A DNA stretch of 64,000 bases from Apostichopus japonicus (taxonomy: Eukaryota > Echinodermata > Holothuroidea > Aspidochirotida > Stichopodidae), in assembly GCF_037975245.1 (NCBI RefSeq), contig NC_092583.1, positions 3,838,764 to 3,902,763 on the forward strand, read 5' to 3'. Below, piece after piece: positions 24,303 to 36,272 of this stretch. Under the pieces are notes generated by a model. It was given only the letters and a program-made list of their open reading frames with translations, made no database searches and was not told the origin of the DNA. A program made the position numbers and the translations under genes. Within the stretch, counting starts at the first letter, position 1; every line of letters starts with the position of its first letter.

Positions 24303-25834
24303 ATGGCACCAAGAAGACTAAATAGCTACATAACCTTATTCGCAATCATATTGGCCTTGGATTCTTTACTCCTCGTCACGTTGGCAGAACTAACTTTTGG
24401 TCCAGAAGACCCAAGTGTAAATGAGGTCATATTTGAAGGAGAAAATGTCGCTCTCATCTGTCGTGTGACTGATGTGACAACTGGTGAAATTGTGACCTTT
24501 GATGTAACCAGAGGAGAAACAAATATAATCATCAACAACGAAGACGTTTCCGACGACGCTATTTCTCAATTTGAAATAATGGACAACGAAATAAGATTCG
24601 TCTTACTTTTCGTCAAAGTTAGTAACACAACTTCCTATAAATGCGCGGTTACATCCAAAAACCAGATAACGCAAATTAAGTTCTATGATCTGACAGTTTC
24701 ACCCTCAAACATGGCTCAGTGTCGTCATAACAGCACATATATGATGTTATCTACAGACACGCTTAGCCTCTCCTGTTATTATTTATCTTCTTTTTATTCT
24801 GATAATCTTGTTTGGATTAAGATGGATTATCATCACAGTTGACATCTGACCTCACTGTAGGGAGTAATAATAAAAGGCATCTAGTCACTTATGTCCAACC
24901 GTCGGAAGAATTGAGCCTGTCTAACTATTCCTGTCAAACATCGGCTAATCTAAATCCTCGTTTACTCGAAACTTCTCGAGGTTGCAACGCTGGTTCATTT
25001 ATTGTTTATAGTCAGCCTTTAGTTACATTTTCACCAAATCGCAAATCTATAGCAGCAGGCCAAAGTCGCAATGTAACATGCATTGACGTGAGTATACAGG
25101 GCACAACTACCGCTGCTATATGTCCAGTGCAAACACAAGTAACAAACGTTTCTTTCCACAAGTTTGGTTCTAATATTCTTGAGATTAAAGTATCGGATTC
25201 AGTTAAAAATGGCACCCTCATAGATATTACATGCAACGCATTTTTAATGTTCACTAACGTTATAACTTACACCTTAACGTTGGCAGTAGGTGACTCAATT
25301 GTGACATCAACGCTGGCAAGCATCAACATGCAAACTGGTTCCGAAGGTCCTGTGACCAATGAAACACCGAACCAACCCATGTCAACTCTGCTTCTAGTTA
25401 TCATAGCCGGCACCGGCGTTGCATTTATTGTTGCAGTGGTTTTGTCTGTTATTCTATGTTATTGTATGTGTAGAAAAGGGAAAGACGTCGAAAATGAACA
25501 GCAAGATCTTGCCGCTCTGTACGGGACAGTGTTAAGGAGAAGCCAAAGACGAAATGATGGCACACTGGATCTTAATAACACCAGGTCCTCTGCATTGAGT
25601 AAACCTGTAACGTATGAACGCAATATGATAGCTTCTATACCACAACCGTTAACCAATCACGAGGACAACAACACCGACGACAACAATGTCAATAGAAGCC
25701 AATCTGATGACAAATATGGCAGAGTAAACCGCTCCTTTAACCATGACGTAGACGAAAAACGCGATGACGAGGAAGAAAATCACTATGGTGATGACGAATT
25801 GGATGACGTGCCTCATCACGCTGATTATTATTAA
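24303..25834 (+). pseudogene. Receptor copy A3, frameshifted
   Basis: Begins MAPRRLN and encodes the signal peptide, Ig1 and the first half of Ig2 up to LVWIK. There a 10-bp deletion relative to all other copies (codons for TDSNGIS, near 24813-24832) shifts the frame and gives a stop at 24840-24842. The correct frame resumes at about 24839 and runs through the rest of Ig2, Ig3, stalk, membrane helix and a full-length tail ending ELDDVPHHADYY. A second sign of decay is Cys in place of the invariant Trp of Ig3 (AAICPVQ). The ITIM-type site is ALYGTV, with Ala instead of Val at the -2 position. AATAAA lies at 25857. A sequencing error could mimic the frameshift, but not the Trp change. Confidence 0.85.
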
Positions 25835-27344
25835 AAATTAACATAATTATGGAGCCAATAAATTTGACTCCAATTCTGATTCAATTGGCGTTCAATTGTC
25901 AACACAACTAACGGTATAAGCAAATTGCAAATAGATATACCGGTGACGACATTTATAGCTGAAAACACCAAAGCCATGACTTTATTGAAAACTATAGATG
26001 TGTTTTAGGATAACATATCATGATTTTTGATTTAAGAAAATATATCTTGATTTTTGGTTTTAGAAAGGGAAAAATATGGAGTAACTCTTACCGGCTTTGC
26101 AAACTTGTGAAGGGCACCGAGGATCAAAAAGTCGGCAATGTCGGACTTTAATAAAAAAATAAAAAAATTGATACGCAAGTGAACATTGAACAGAACTTGA
26201 ACTTCGCATGATGGTCAAGGGACATGCCTTGTAGCACTCATCATTAAGATCAAGGCTTCGGTCACAATGGTGTCACTGTTTGCTATCATCATTCTTTTTT
26301 CCTTCCTTTCTTTTTTTCCTTCTTGTATTTTTTTTATTATTTGTTAAGAGTGGGTGGATCAACTTGATAAGCACACAGTAGTCGCTAAATTTAAGTTTGA
26401 TAATTTTTTTTGGTAAACGTCCAAACAAAAAATATGCTTGAACTAAATATAGTTTAACGTATACAGGGAAGCAATACTAGCTTCAGTGTCGTCACTCCCA
26501 CGTGACAAGCCCTCAACGTATGATAAACCCATCCGTGCATGTAGAGAAACAATCCTAGTTATACGTTCATATCTCATACATAGTGCATATGTTATCGAAA
26601 AGTTTTCCTAAAGGAAGCAATCACATGCTTCCACGCAGTTTGTAGGTATACAGACACCATTCAAAATAAGTTTTTTGCCAGGAGTATAACGATATCAACG
26701 TGTGACATTGGACACCTCAATGAATGATTACAATACCTAACGGTGTTGGTTCATTGGAGACTAGTTCTTGTTGTATTTGCAGGGTTTCACAAATTGCGAC
26801 GTTTTCGAAGTAGAACCAACTTAAGAAAAACTGTAGTATTCTTTGGCAACTACGAACATCACTTGAAGATAAAAGAAATATTTTGTTGTACACAACGCGA
26901 CAATATTTTACTGGTCATCGCAATTTAACCTCATCTTAAACCAGATTACTTACTTCTTACTTATTGGTGTATGGTGGTGTTTCTTTTATACTCTGTGTAT
27001 ACTCGATATAAATTTTACGTGGAAGTTTTATATTTATCAGCAAAGGAGTGAAGCTTCTTATTTAGTGTGAACATTGTGTTTTGTTTATGTCGCAGGCAAC
27101 AGTTGTTGATCAACATGGAATTAAAAGACTTTATATAGTGGGAACTGGATTATATTTCATCTGATATGCTAGATTGTATTCGTATAGTAGGTTGCAATCG
27201 TGAAAGTTGTACGGTTCGTATAACTTTATAACTTGAGACGGTTAGGATAGTTTCCATAGAAAGAGCAATATATATCATTTTAATATCATCTGTAAAGGAA
27301 AGATAATATAAGAAACATAAGCCTAGGTTCAGTATTTCAGCAAC
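25835..27344. other. Short spacer between A3 and A4
   Basis: The shortest spacer in the array. The A1/A4-type 3' flank (to about 26130) joins directly to the late spacer module (ATTGATACGCAAGTGAACAT near 26168), and the middle modules are missing. The 5' flank of A4 follows, with TATATA at 27132-27137 and CAGCAAC before the ATG. No other gene seen. Confidence 0.7.
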
Positions 27345-28883
27345 ATGGCACCAAGAAGACCAAATAGTCACGTAATTTTATTCGTAATCCTATTGGCATT
27401 GGATTCTTTATTCTTCGCTGCTGTGGCAGAACTAACTTTTGGACCAGAGGACCCAGATAATAATGAGGTCATATTTGAAGGTGAAAATGTCACCCTCATC
27501 TGTCGTGTGACTCATGTCACAACTGGTGAAATTGTTAACTTTAGTGTAACACTGGGAGGAACAGATATAATTATCGACAACAATGACGTGTCCGACGGTG
27601 CTATTTCTCAGTTTGAAACAATGGACAACGAAATCAGATTCGTCTTATATGCCGCCAAATATGATACCACAATTCCCTATAAATGCGCGGTTACATCCAA
27701 CAACCAGATGACGCAAATGAAGTTCTATGCTCTGACAGTTTCACCCTCAAACGCAACTCAGTGTCGACAGAATAGCACATATGAGAAGTTATCTACAGAC
27801 ACGCTTAGACTCTCCTGTTTTTATTTATCTTCCTTTTATTCTGATAATCTTGTTTGGATAAAGACAGATTCAAATGGAATATCATCGGAGTTGACATCTG
27901 ACCTAATTGCAGTGAGTAATAATAAAATGCTTCTTGTCTCTTATGTCCAACCGTCGGAAGAATTGAGCCTGTCAACTTATTACTGTCAAACATCGGCTAA
28001 TATAGATTCTAGTTTACTCGAACCCTCTCAGGGTTGCAACGCTGGTTCATTTGTTGTTTATAGTCAGCCTTTAGTTACTTTTTCACCAAATCGCCAAACT
28101 ATATCAGCAGGCGAAGTTCGCAATGTTACATGCATTGATGTGAGTATGCAGGGCATACCTAACCGACCAATCTGGGAAAACCAATTACCAGTAACAAACG
28201 TTTCTTTCAAAACGTTTGGTTCTCATATTCTTAAGATAACAGTGTCGGATTCAGTAAAGGATGGAACCCTTATAGATATTACATGTACCGCGTTTTCAAG
28301 TCTTGGCACAATACCTTACACATTAACGTTGACAGTAGGTGACTTAATTGTGACATCAACGCTGCCAAGCATCAACATGCAGACTGGTTCTGAAGGTCCT
28401 GGGACTAATGATACACCAAGTCAACCCTTTTCAACTCTGCTTCTAGTTATCATAGCCGGCACCGGCGTTGCTTTTATTCTTGCAGTGGTTTTGTCTGTTA
28501 TTTTATGTTATTGTATGTGTAAGAAACGAGAAGTCGTCGAAAATAAACAGCAAGATTTTGCCGTTCTTTACGGGAAAGTTTTAAGGAGAAGTCAAAGAAG
28601 TAATGATGGAACACTGGATCTTAATAACACCAGTTCCTCTGAATATAGTAGACCTGTAACTTATGATAACAATGGGGGAGTTTCTTCATCACAATCGTTA
28701 ACGAATCACGAGGACAACAACACCGACGACAACAATGTCACTATAAGCCTACCTGATAATAAATATGACAGAGTAAACCACTCCATTAACCATGACGTTG
28801 ACGAAAACCAAGATGACGAGGAAGAAAATCCCTATAGAGATGACGAAATAGATGACGTGCCTCATAACCCTGATTATTATTAA
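27345..28883 (+). CDS. Receptor copy A4: 3-Ig transmembrane receptor, 512 aa
   Basis: Intact single-exon copy. Signal peptide 1-28; Ig1 29-133 (C53-C114); Ig2 with C158-C214 and bracketing C140/C231, and Phe in place of a Tyr after C158; Ig3 C263-C314 with Trp277; membrane helix about 363-388 ending CYCMCKK. Ig1 has its own version of the variable patch (YAAKYDTTIPYKC). Ig3 has a distinctive NRPIWENQLPV segment and SLGTIPYTL loop. The tail has VLYGKV (about Y409, ITIM-type), SEYSRP, VTYDNN (YxN), KYDRV and the acidic end NPYRDDEIDDVPHNPDYY. The tail and 3' flank are nearly identical to A1 while the Ig3 loops differ, so A1 and A4 exchanged or share only part of their sequence. AATAAA lies at 28906. 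Confidence 0.9.
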   Translation: MAPRRPNSHVILFVILLALDSLFFAAVAELTFGPEDPDNNEVIFEGENVTLICRVTHVTTGEIVNFSVTLGGTDIIIDNNDVSDGAISQFETMDNEIRFVLYAAKYDTTIPYKCAVTSNNQMTQMKFYALTVSPSNATQCRQNSTYEKLSTDTLRLSCFYLSSFYSDNLVWIKTDSNGISSELTSDLIAVSNNKMLLVSYVQPSEELSLSTYYCQTSANIDSSLLEPSQGCNAGSFVVYSQPLVTFSPNRQTISAGEVRNVTCIDVSMQGIPNRPIWENQLPVTNVSFKTFGSHILKITVSDSVKDGTLIDITCTAFSSLGTIPYTLTLTVGDLIVTSTLPSINMQTGSEGPGTNDTPSQPFSTLLLVIIAGTGVAFILAVVLSVILCYCMCKKREVVENKQQDFAVLYGKVLRRSQRSNDGTLDLNNTSSSEYSRPVTYDNNGGVSSSQSLTNHEDNNTDDNNVTISLPDNKYDRVNHSINHDVDENQDDEEENPYRDDEIDDVPHNPDYY

Positions 28884-31800
28884 AAATTAACATAATGATG
28901 GAGCCAATAAATTTGACTCCAATTCTGATTCAATTGGCGTTCAATTGTCAACACAACTAACGGTATAAGCAAATTGCAAATAGATATACCGGTGACGATA
29001 TCTATAGCTGAAAACACCAAAGCCATGATTTTTTTGATAACTAAAGATGTGTCTAAGGAAAGTCCATTTTTATTTTTGGTTTGCCGAAAGGGAAAACTAT
29101 GGAGTAACTCTAACCGACCGTGCAAAATTGTGAGAGGACCGCGGATTGCAAGTTTGGCAATGACTAATACGCGGATCGCAAAGTCGGTAATCGCTATTAC
29201 AGTTAGATTCGTCCAGCACGGCAGCATACAGAAACGTTGTACTTAAAGCCAAAGCCAAAGTGAAGTAATCAGGTCTTACATCCGGAGTCTATGCATACTA
29301 AGTTCTTCAATACCGCCCTCATTAACCATCGGGGGAAACATTTTATACTGTAGTTTTGATTATAATTCATTCGTTTACTCCAGATGATCTGATATATGAT
29401 CCAGGGCAAAAGGGCCTTTATCATGGCAACTGTTCATCATGGTAACTGTAACTGGATTATGATCTTGCTGTTGATTCTCTTTAAAATATGATACATTTGC
29501 AAGGCATTTGCTTAAAGCTGTAAATATGGATTGAAGAAATGGTGAAGCAAATAGAGTGTCGACTCCGCAACCATTAGGTTCCAGTTTGTAAACACCACAA
29601 GGAAACAGATTCTCTTGAAGAATTCAAATATTGCATTTGTATAGTGTTGTTTCATTGGATTTGTTTTTGTTTTTTTCATTGCAACATGCCTCGTTATTCC
29701 CTAAACACTCATCAAAAACATATTACTTCATGCAAAATGGTGTTCCATGGAAAATATGGTTGATAAAGCTCAGCGGAGATCAGATAGATTAGCTAAACAA
29801 TGAGGTGGTCATAGTTAACAAACTTTAATCATCAATTTGGCCCAAGCAAGTGCTAAGGCTCCCTCAGAGTTTTCCAAGATTTACAATGTTAATTTCACGT
29901 TTTCGTGTCTTATTTTTATTTCTAAAAAAAATAATTTTCAAAATTTTGATTCTTACCTTTAGCGGAGTGCTTTAACCACCTACGTATGATATGTTGTGTG
30001 GAATGTAAAGTGTTCATATTTATATATCGTGTAGGCATATAATGTTTTATAGATATACCTTACGTAATTATCATGCGTTTTATTGTAGGTCTATATTGTA
30101 CATATATTTTCAAGACAGCTGATAGAAAGATGTTAGATACTTTTATCAATTCTTTCAATCAAGAGATGTCCTTTATTTTGGTATATATTGGTGACGGTTA
30201 ATTGACCTGAAATTGTATAAACATAAACTATCATTAAAACAATGGAAGCAATAAAATTAACGCCAAATTCATTTATTTGTTTGAAACGATATCAATATTT
30301 GCCATCGGACACCTCAATGAATTATTACAATACCTAACGGAGTTGGTTCATTGGAGACTAGTCATTGATTAAAATGTCAATTCCCTTTTCAACAGTTTTC
30401 ATACTATTCCAATCTGTGGATAAAAGTAGAATGCCTTCTGCCTTGTGAAAAAAACTTGACACATGGAAAAGTTAGCCTCGAAACTTAAACATTAAGAAAT
30501 GACATTTGTAGTGACGTCATACATTGTAGATAGCACTGCCCGTATATGACTTCACTAACTACACTACACTAATTCTTTCCCCCAAATCTAAACAAAAATG
30601 TTAACCGTGAATGATATATACCCCGTCTCCCAGCGTGATGTAGAGGCGACGGAAGCGGGTTTAATCGGGAAGGGGTAGGGGAGTAAGGTTAGGGCACACA
30701 CCTGCGATGGGAAGTTGGACATGCGACTTTCATCATACAAGAACGCATGCACGCGTCACATACACAATTGTATTTGAATAATGGAAATGATAGCAACATT
30801 TTACATCTAAGCTCCCTTACCGAATCAATTTTTGCTAAAACAGGAGGAGACAAGATGTGACGTTTGCGGAAAAGTTGTATCTAGCCCGCACTAGTGTGTT
30901 GGGAAGTGACGAATTTAGTATGTAAGTATTGGTCAGTCGAATGACGGCATTGTTGTATGTATATAAAACGTAAACAAAAAGCCTTTTCGATTTCTGATGG
31001 GTTATCTCGACGTGTGACGTACGGTAAGTCGTGTAATTTGGAAGGAGCTGCTGTAAATTGCTAATGGCAGGATACTCCACATACTTTTCTCATTGACTTA
31101 CTAAATTGAAATAATAAAGTTTTATCTAATTGTGGTAGATTGTTTCACTAGGTAGAAGCTATATAACCCTCATTGGATAGTTGCCACTTTCCATTTCCAT
31201 ATAATGACAACATGAATATGTGGTTGCTTTGAGAGCACAACCTTGCCGTCACTTGTAAACAAGTTTCTTTACTCACCGGTAAACATATTTCCTAAACAAG
31301 CTTCTTTAATTACCGATAAAAACGTTTCCTATGTTGCTCTTTGAAGGTATAACATGTCACATGACCAATTTGAAGTGATTAATGCACCCACAAATCCGCA
31401 CTGAATTTTTATTGATACATGCTGTAATCAACATGAATTGCCTTTCTTTTGTGTTTTCAGGTTAATGGATCGGATCCCGTTACTGACAAATTTCTTTCTT
31501 CATTCCCTTATTGTAAAGCAATGCCCCGTTTACAATTTTTACAATAGAACTAACAAAACAATGGGAATTTAAGGAACGAATAAATTTCAAACGGCTTGTA
31601 TTATTCAAAAGCTAGAATTTGGTTTATATTTAGATATATTATAATAAAGAAAATTACTTGAATAAAATATATTGAGATAAAAAAAACACTTATATACTCA
31701 AGCGAACATTGAACAGAACTTGAACTTCACAAGATGGTCAAGGGACATGCCTGGTAGAGCTCATCAGTGAGACCTTTTCGGTTACAATGGTGTCTCTGTT

Positions 31801-32841
31801 TGTTATCATTCATTCGTTCTTCCTTCCTTTCTTTCCTCATTTAATTATTTTATTATTTGTTTGAAGTGGGTGGGGCAACTTGATAAGCCCAAACTAGTCG
31901 CCAAAAAGAACATATGGTTACCAACATAAAGTTTGATCAAAGAAATTGTAAACGTCCAAACAAAAAATATGCTTGAACTCAATATAGTTTGACGTATACA
32001 GGCAAGCAATACTAGCTTCAGTGTCGGTAATCTCCCATTACAAGCCCTCAACGTATGATAAACCCATCCGTGCAGGTAGAGAACCAATCCTTAATTATTG
32101 TACATAACCCATTCATAGTGTGTATGATAGTGTAAAAGTTTTCCTTAAGAAGTAATCACATACGTCCACGCAGTTAGTAGGCCTATTCAAAATCAGATTT
32201 ATGCCAGGAGTAACGATATCAATATTTGACGTTGGACACCTCAATGAATTATTACAATAACTAAAGGTGTTGGTTCTTTGGAGACTATTTCTTGTTGTAT
32301 TTGCAAGGCTTTACAAATTTCGACGATTTCGAAGCACAACCAACTTACCAAAAACCTGTAGTAGTCTTTGGCAGATACGAATATAACTAGAAGAGAAAAG
32401 AAGTATTTTGTCGAGAAGAACGCAACAATATTTTCTCTAATCGTTTGGTCATCACAGTTTAACCTCATTAATAACGCCAAATGATTTAAACCGGATTACT
32501 TACTAAGTGATATTTGATGGCGTTTCTTATACGCTGGTGACCAAAATTTGTGACGTGACTATAGCTATATACAACAACCATACTTCTCAACCCGTGATTG
32601 CGAGTTTCGAAGCTGCTGTCAAAAGACTACAACACTACAGGTATCCTTTTCTTTTGGTATATGTAGCCTGATACTACATGACTGATTACATTAACAAAAT
32701 TTTCCTGGAAGCCTTGGAAGAAATAACGTACTTGATTAAACTTCTATGTTGGAGTTCTATCACCGCGTGTTTGATATTTTCACATCTCATGTAAAGGAAG
32801 ATAATATATGAACATAGGCTTGAGTTCAGTATTTCAGCAAC
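28884..32841. other. Spacer between A4 and A5
   Basis: Starts with the A1-type 3' flank to about 29870. The modules follow at GTAGGTCTATATTGTACATA (30085), TGACGTCATACATTG (30511), GGATCGGATCCCGTTACTGA (31467) and GGAAGTAATC-type sequence (32148). A class B 5' flank of A5 ends the spacer. It has a TATA-like TATATAC at 32566, donor CAG|GTATCC at 32640/32641 and acceptor TTTCAG ending at 32837, giving a possible 197-bp 5'-UTR intron. No other gene. Confidence 0.65.
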
Positions 32842-34323
32842 ATGACACCAAGAAGATCTAATAATTACATATCTCTAATCGCAATCTTCTTGGTCGTCGA
32901 TACGTTACTCCTCGTCGCGTTGGTAGAACTAACTTTTGGACCAGAGGACCCAAATAATAATGAGGTCATATTTGAAGGAGAAAATGTCACCCTCATCTGT
33001 CGTGTGACTGATGTGGCGACTGGTGAAATTGTGACCTTTGATGTAACCCTAGGCGATACAAATATAATCATCAACAACGAAGACGTTTCTGACGGTGCTA
33101 TTTCTCAGTTTGAAACAATGGACAACGAAATAAGATTCGTCTTATCTGCCGCCAAAGATGATATCACAATTCCCTATACATGCACGGTTACATCCAACAA
33201 CCAGATGACGCAAATGAAGTTCTATTTTCTGACAGTTTCACCCTCAAACGCAACTCAGTGTCGACATAATAGCACATATGAGAAGTTATCTACAGACACG
33301 CTTAGACTCTCCTGTTATTATTTATCTTCTTTTTATTCTGATAATCATTTTTGGATTAAGACAGATTCAAATGGAATAACAACGCAGTTGACATCTGACC
33401 AAATTGCAGTGGGTAATGATAAAATGCTTCTTGTGTCTTATGTCCAACCGTCGAAAGAATTGAGCCTGTCTAACTATTCCTGTCAAACATCGGCTAATCT
33501 AAATCCTCGTTTACTCGAATCCTCTCAAGGTTGCAACGCTGGTCCATTTGTTGTTAATAGTCAGCCTTTGGTAACATTTTCACCCAATCGCCAAATTATA
33601 TCAGCAGGCGAAAGTCGCAATGTTACATGCAAAGATGTAAGTATACAGGGCACAGCTACCGCTGCTATCTGGCCAGTGCAAACACCAGTAATAAACGTTT
33701 CTTTCCACCAGTTTGGTTCTAATATTCTTCAGATTACAGTTTCGGATTCAGTTAAGGATGGCACCCTCATAGATATTACATGCAACGCATTTATAATGTT
33801 CACTAACGTTATAACTTACACCTTAACGTTGACAGTGGGGGACTCAATTGTGACATCAACGCTGCCAAGCATCAACATGCAAACTGGTTCCAAAGGTCCT
33901 GGGACTAATGAAACACCGAGTCAACCATCATCAACTCTGCTTCTAGTTATCATAGCCATCACTAGCGTTGCTTTAATTCTTGCAGTGGTTTTGTCTGTCA
34001 TTGCATGTCGCTGTTTGTGTAGAGAAAGACAGGACGTCGAAAATGAACATCAATATTTTACCGTTCTTTACGAGACAATGTTTAGGAGAGGTCAAAGAAG
34101 GGATGATGGACCACTGGATCGTAATAACACCAGGTCCTCTGAATATAGTAAACCTGTAACGTATGAACACAATATGATAGCTTTTATACCACAACCGTTA
34201 ACCAATCACAAAGACAACAACGTCGACAACAACAATGTCAATAGACGCCAATCTGATGACAAATATGACATAGTGAACCGCTCGTTTAACCATGACGTTG
34301 ACGAAAAACGCGATGACGATTAA
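32842..34323 (+). CDS. Receptor copy A5: 3-Ig transmembrane receptor with shortened tail, 493 aa
   Basis: Begins MTPRRSNN (the only copy with Thr at position 2). Signal peptide to about 28, Ig1 (C53-C114, variable patch SAAKDDITIPYTC), Ig2 (C158-C214, bracketed by C140/C231), Ig3 (C263 to about C314, Trp277), membrane helix about 364-389. The inner juxtamembrane stretch is ACRCLCRERQ rather than LCYCMCRKGE. The tail has VLYETM (about Y410), in which Met replaces the usual ITIM +3 aliphatic residue, then SEYSKP, VTYEHN and KYDIV. It ends at TAA after EKRDDD, about 18 residues before the end of the full-length copies. The downstream remnant is still readable, and the same stop occurs in A2, so the two tails share ancestry. 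AATAAA lies at 34385. Confidence 0.85.
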   Translation: MTPRRSNNYISLIAIFLVVDTLLLVALVELTFGPEDPNNNEVIFEGENVTLICRVTDVATGEIVTFDVTLGDTNIIINNEDVSDGAISQFETMDNEIRFVLSAAKDDITIPYTCTVTSNNQMTQMKFYFLTVSPSNATQCRHNSTYEKLSTDTLRLSCYYLSSFYSDNHFWIKTDSNGITTQLTSDQIAVGNDKMLLVSYVQPSKELSLSNYSCQTSANLNPRLLESSQGCNAGPFVVNSQPLVTFSPNRQIISAGESRNVTCKDVSIQGTATAAIWPVQTPVINVSFHQFGSNILQITVSDSVKDGTLIDITCNAFIMFTNVITYTLTLTVGDSIVTSTLPSINMQTGSKGPGTNETPSQPSSTLLLVIIAITSVALILAVVLSVIACRCLCRERQDVENEHQYFTVLYETMFRRGQRRDDGPLDRNNTRSSEYSKPVTYEHNMIAFIPQPLTNHKDNNVDNNNVNRRQSDDKYDIVNRSFNHDVDEKRDDD

Positions 34324-34947
34324 GAAAATCCCTATGGTGATGACGAATTGGATAACGTGCCTCATCACGCTGATCATTAATGCAAATAAACATACTGGTG
34401 ACAATCAATTACATTCCAATTCTGATTCAATTTGCCTGCTTTTGTTAACACAACAAACGGTAGGCTAATTGTCAATATATAAACCGTTGACAATATCTTC
34501 CAATACTATCTGGAAATACCGAAGCCAGAACCTTGTTGGTAACTTTTAATGTCGCTGTTTGATGATAACATATTTCGGTTTTTACTCCTTCGTTTACTCC
34601 AGTTAATCTGTGATAACATCCAGTGCAGAGGGTCTTCACAATGGTAACTTTACTGAATTTTAATCCTGTTGTTAGTTAAACTTTATACATTTAACTTTAT
34701 ACATATATGCTTAGTCGGTAAATATGGTGTGTATGCTTGGTGTAGCGGTTAGAGTGTCCAATCTGTAACCTTCAGTTTCCTCGTTAAAACAACCAATAGG
34801 AAACATAATCTTGTGAAGTATGCAAAATCTGAACGTGCACAGTGTTGTTAAATAGAGTATTTATTGAATTTGTTTTTCTATTGCAAGCTGCCTCGTTCTC
34901 CCTGCACATGTGTGGCATGCAAAGTGAAGTATGAAACATTCAGTTAC

Positions 34948-36272
34948 TAAAATTTGGAAATCCATCTCACATGTTATTGTTCCAATTCTTTGTCATATTT
35001 TCAACCTTGTGCTTACGTCTGGTACTTATCCAGATGCCCTGAAAGTTGCAAAAGTCATCCCGATTTTTAAAAAGGGGTATCATAACGCTCCAGAGAATTA
35101 CCGGCCGATCAGCCTGCTACCTTGTATGAATGAACTGCTAGAAAGATCTATCGAGAAACGTCTGAGAATATTCTTGGACAACAATGATACCCTTTTTGAC
35201 TTTCAATTCGGCTTCAGAAAGGGTCATGGTACAAGTCATGCCCTTTTAGAGACTACAAATTATATTCGTACTTATCTAGATAGTGGTGAGAATGTGTTAG
35301 GTCTTTATCTAGGTGTCAAGAAAGCCTTTGACACTGTCGACCACAAAATCCTCCTTGCAAACTTATACAGTTACGGTATTTCAGGTAAAGCTTTCGATGT
35401 TATGCATAGTTACTTATCTAACATGAAGCAATTGATGTATATTAACAGTACTTATTCTACGTGTTCCAATGTTAATATCGGTGTGCCCCAGGGATCTGTT
35501 TTAGGACCGCTTTTATTCTTAATCTATGTTAGCGATATTAAAAATGTTGTACCTGACGAGTCCTTAAGACTTTTTGCTGATGACACAAACGTTTTTATCC
35601 ACGACAAAAACTGTACCAATATCGTGCTTAAAGCACAATCAACGTAAAGCAGTTTCAAAAAAAGGTTTGATGCCAACAGACTAACCTTGCATCTTGGGAA
35701 AACTAACTTTACTATTCATGCCAAAGATAATGTTTCTCATTCGTGTCCAGAGCATTTTGTTTCGAATAATACTAATATTTGTAAAACAGATTGCGTCAAA
35801 TATCTTGGCCTTATGATGATAAATTGTCTGTCAAGCAACATATTGATGACCTTTGTAATAGTCTTGTTTAGTTTAATGGCATTTTCTATCGCCTCAGGGA
35901 TTCGCTCACTCCCTCTGCAGCTATTCAGCTTTACTATTCACTGGTTTGTTCTAAGATTTCTTATGGTGCTGAAATTTATGGAATGGCTAACGCTACCATA
36001 CTTAAGCCTTTACAAATCCTCCAAAATACAATGTTAAAAACAATTACTTTTAAACATCGACGTTATCCTACCAGTACTTTGCACAAAGACCTTGGTATTC
36101 TTAAGGTCAGCGAAATTCATGTTCTCAAGATGTGTTCTTTTATTTACAAGTATATCAACAATATTCTCCCCCTTGTCTTTACTGATATTGTTGATCCCAG
36201 TAATTCCGCGTATATTCTTATATATTGTTCTATTGTTCTTATGTATAAACGAAATCAATGAAATGAAATGAA
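34948..36272 (+). mobile_element. 5'-truncated, degenerate LINE (non-LTR reverse transcriptase)
   Basis: Reverse transcriptase fragment with ENYRPISLLP, FGFRKGHGTSHALLE, KAFDTVDHKIL, GVPQGSVLGPLLFLIYV and LFADDT, typical of Jockey/CR1-type LINEs. The frame at 34931-35647 is followed by frame changes (stops near 35647; open pieces at 35687-36037 and 35983-36261), and the C-terminal part is deleted. The first catalytic aspartate box reads LYLGVKKAFD where the family has Asp (F-x-D), so the enzyme would be inactive. The 3' end has ATGAAATGA-type repeats. It is inserted in a spacer segment that is continuous elsewhere (compare 18241 and 41576). Confidence 0.85.
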
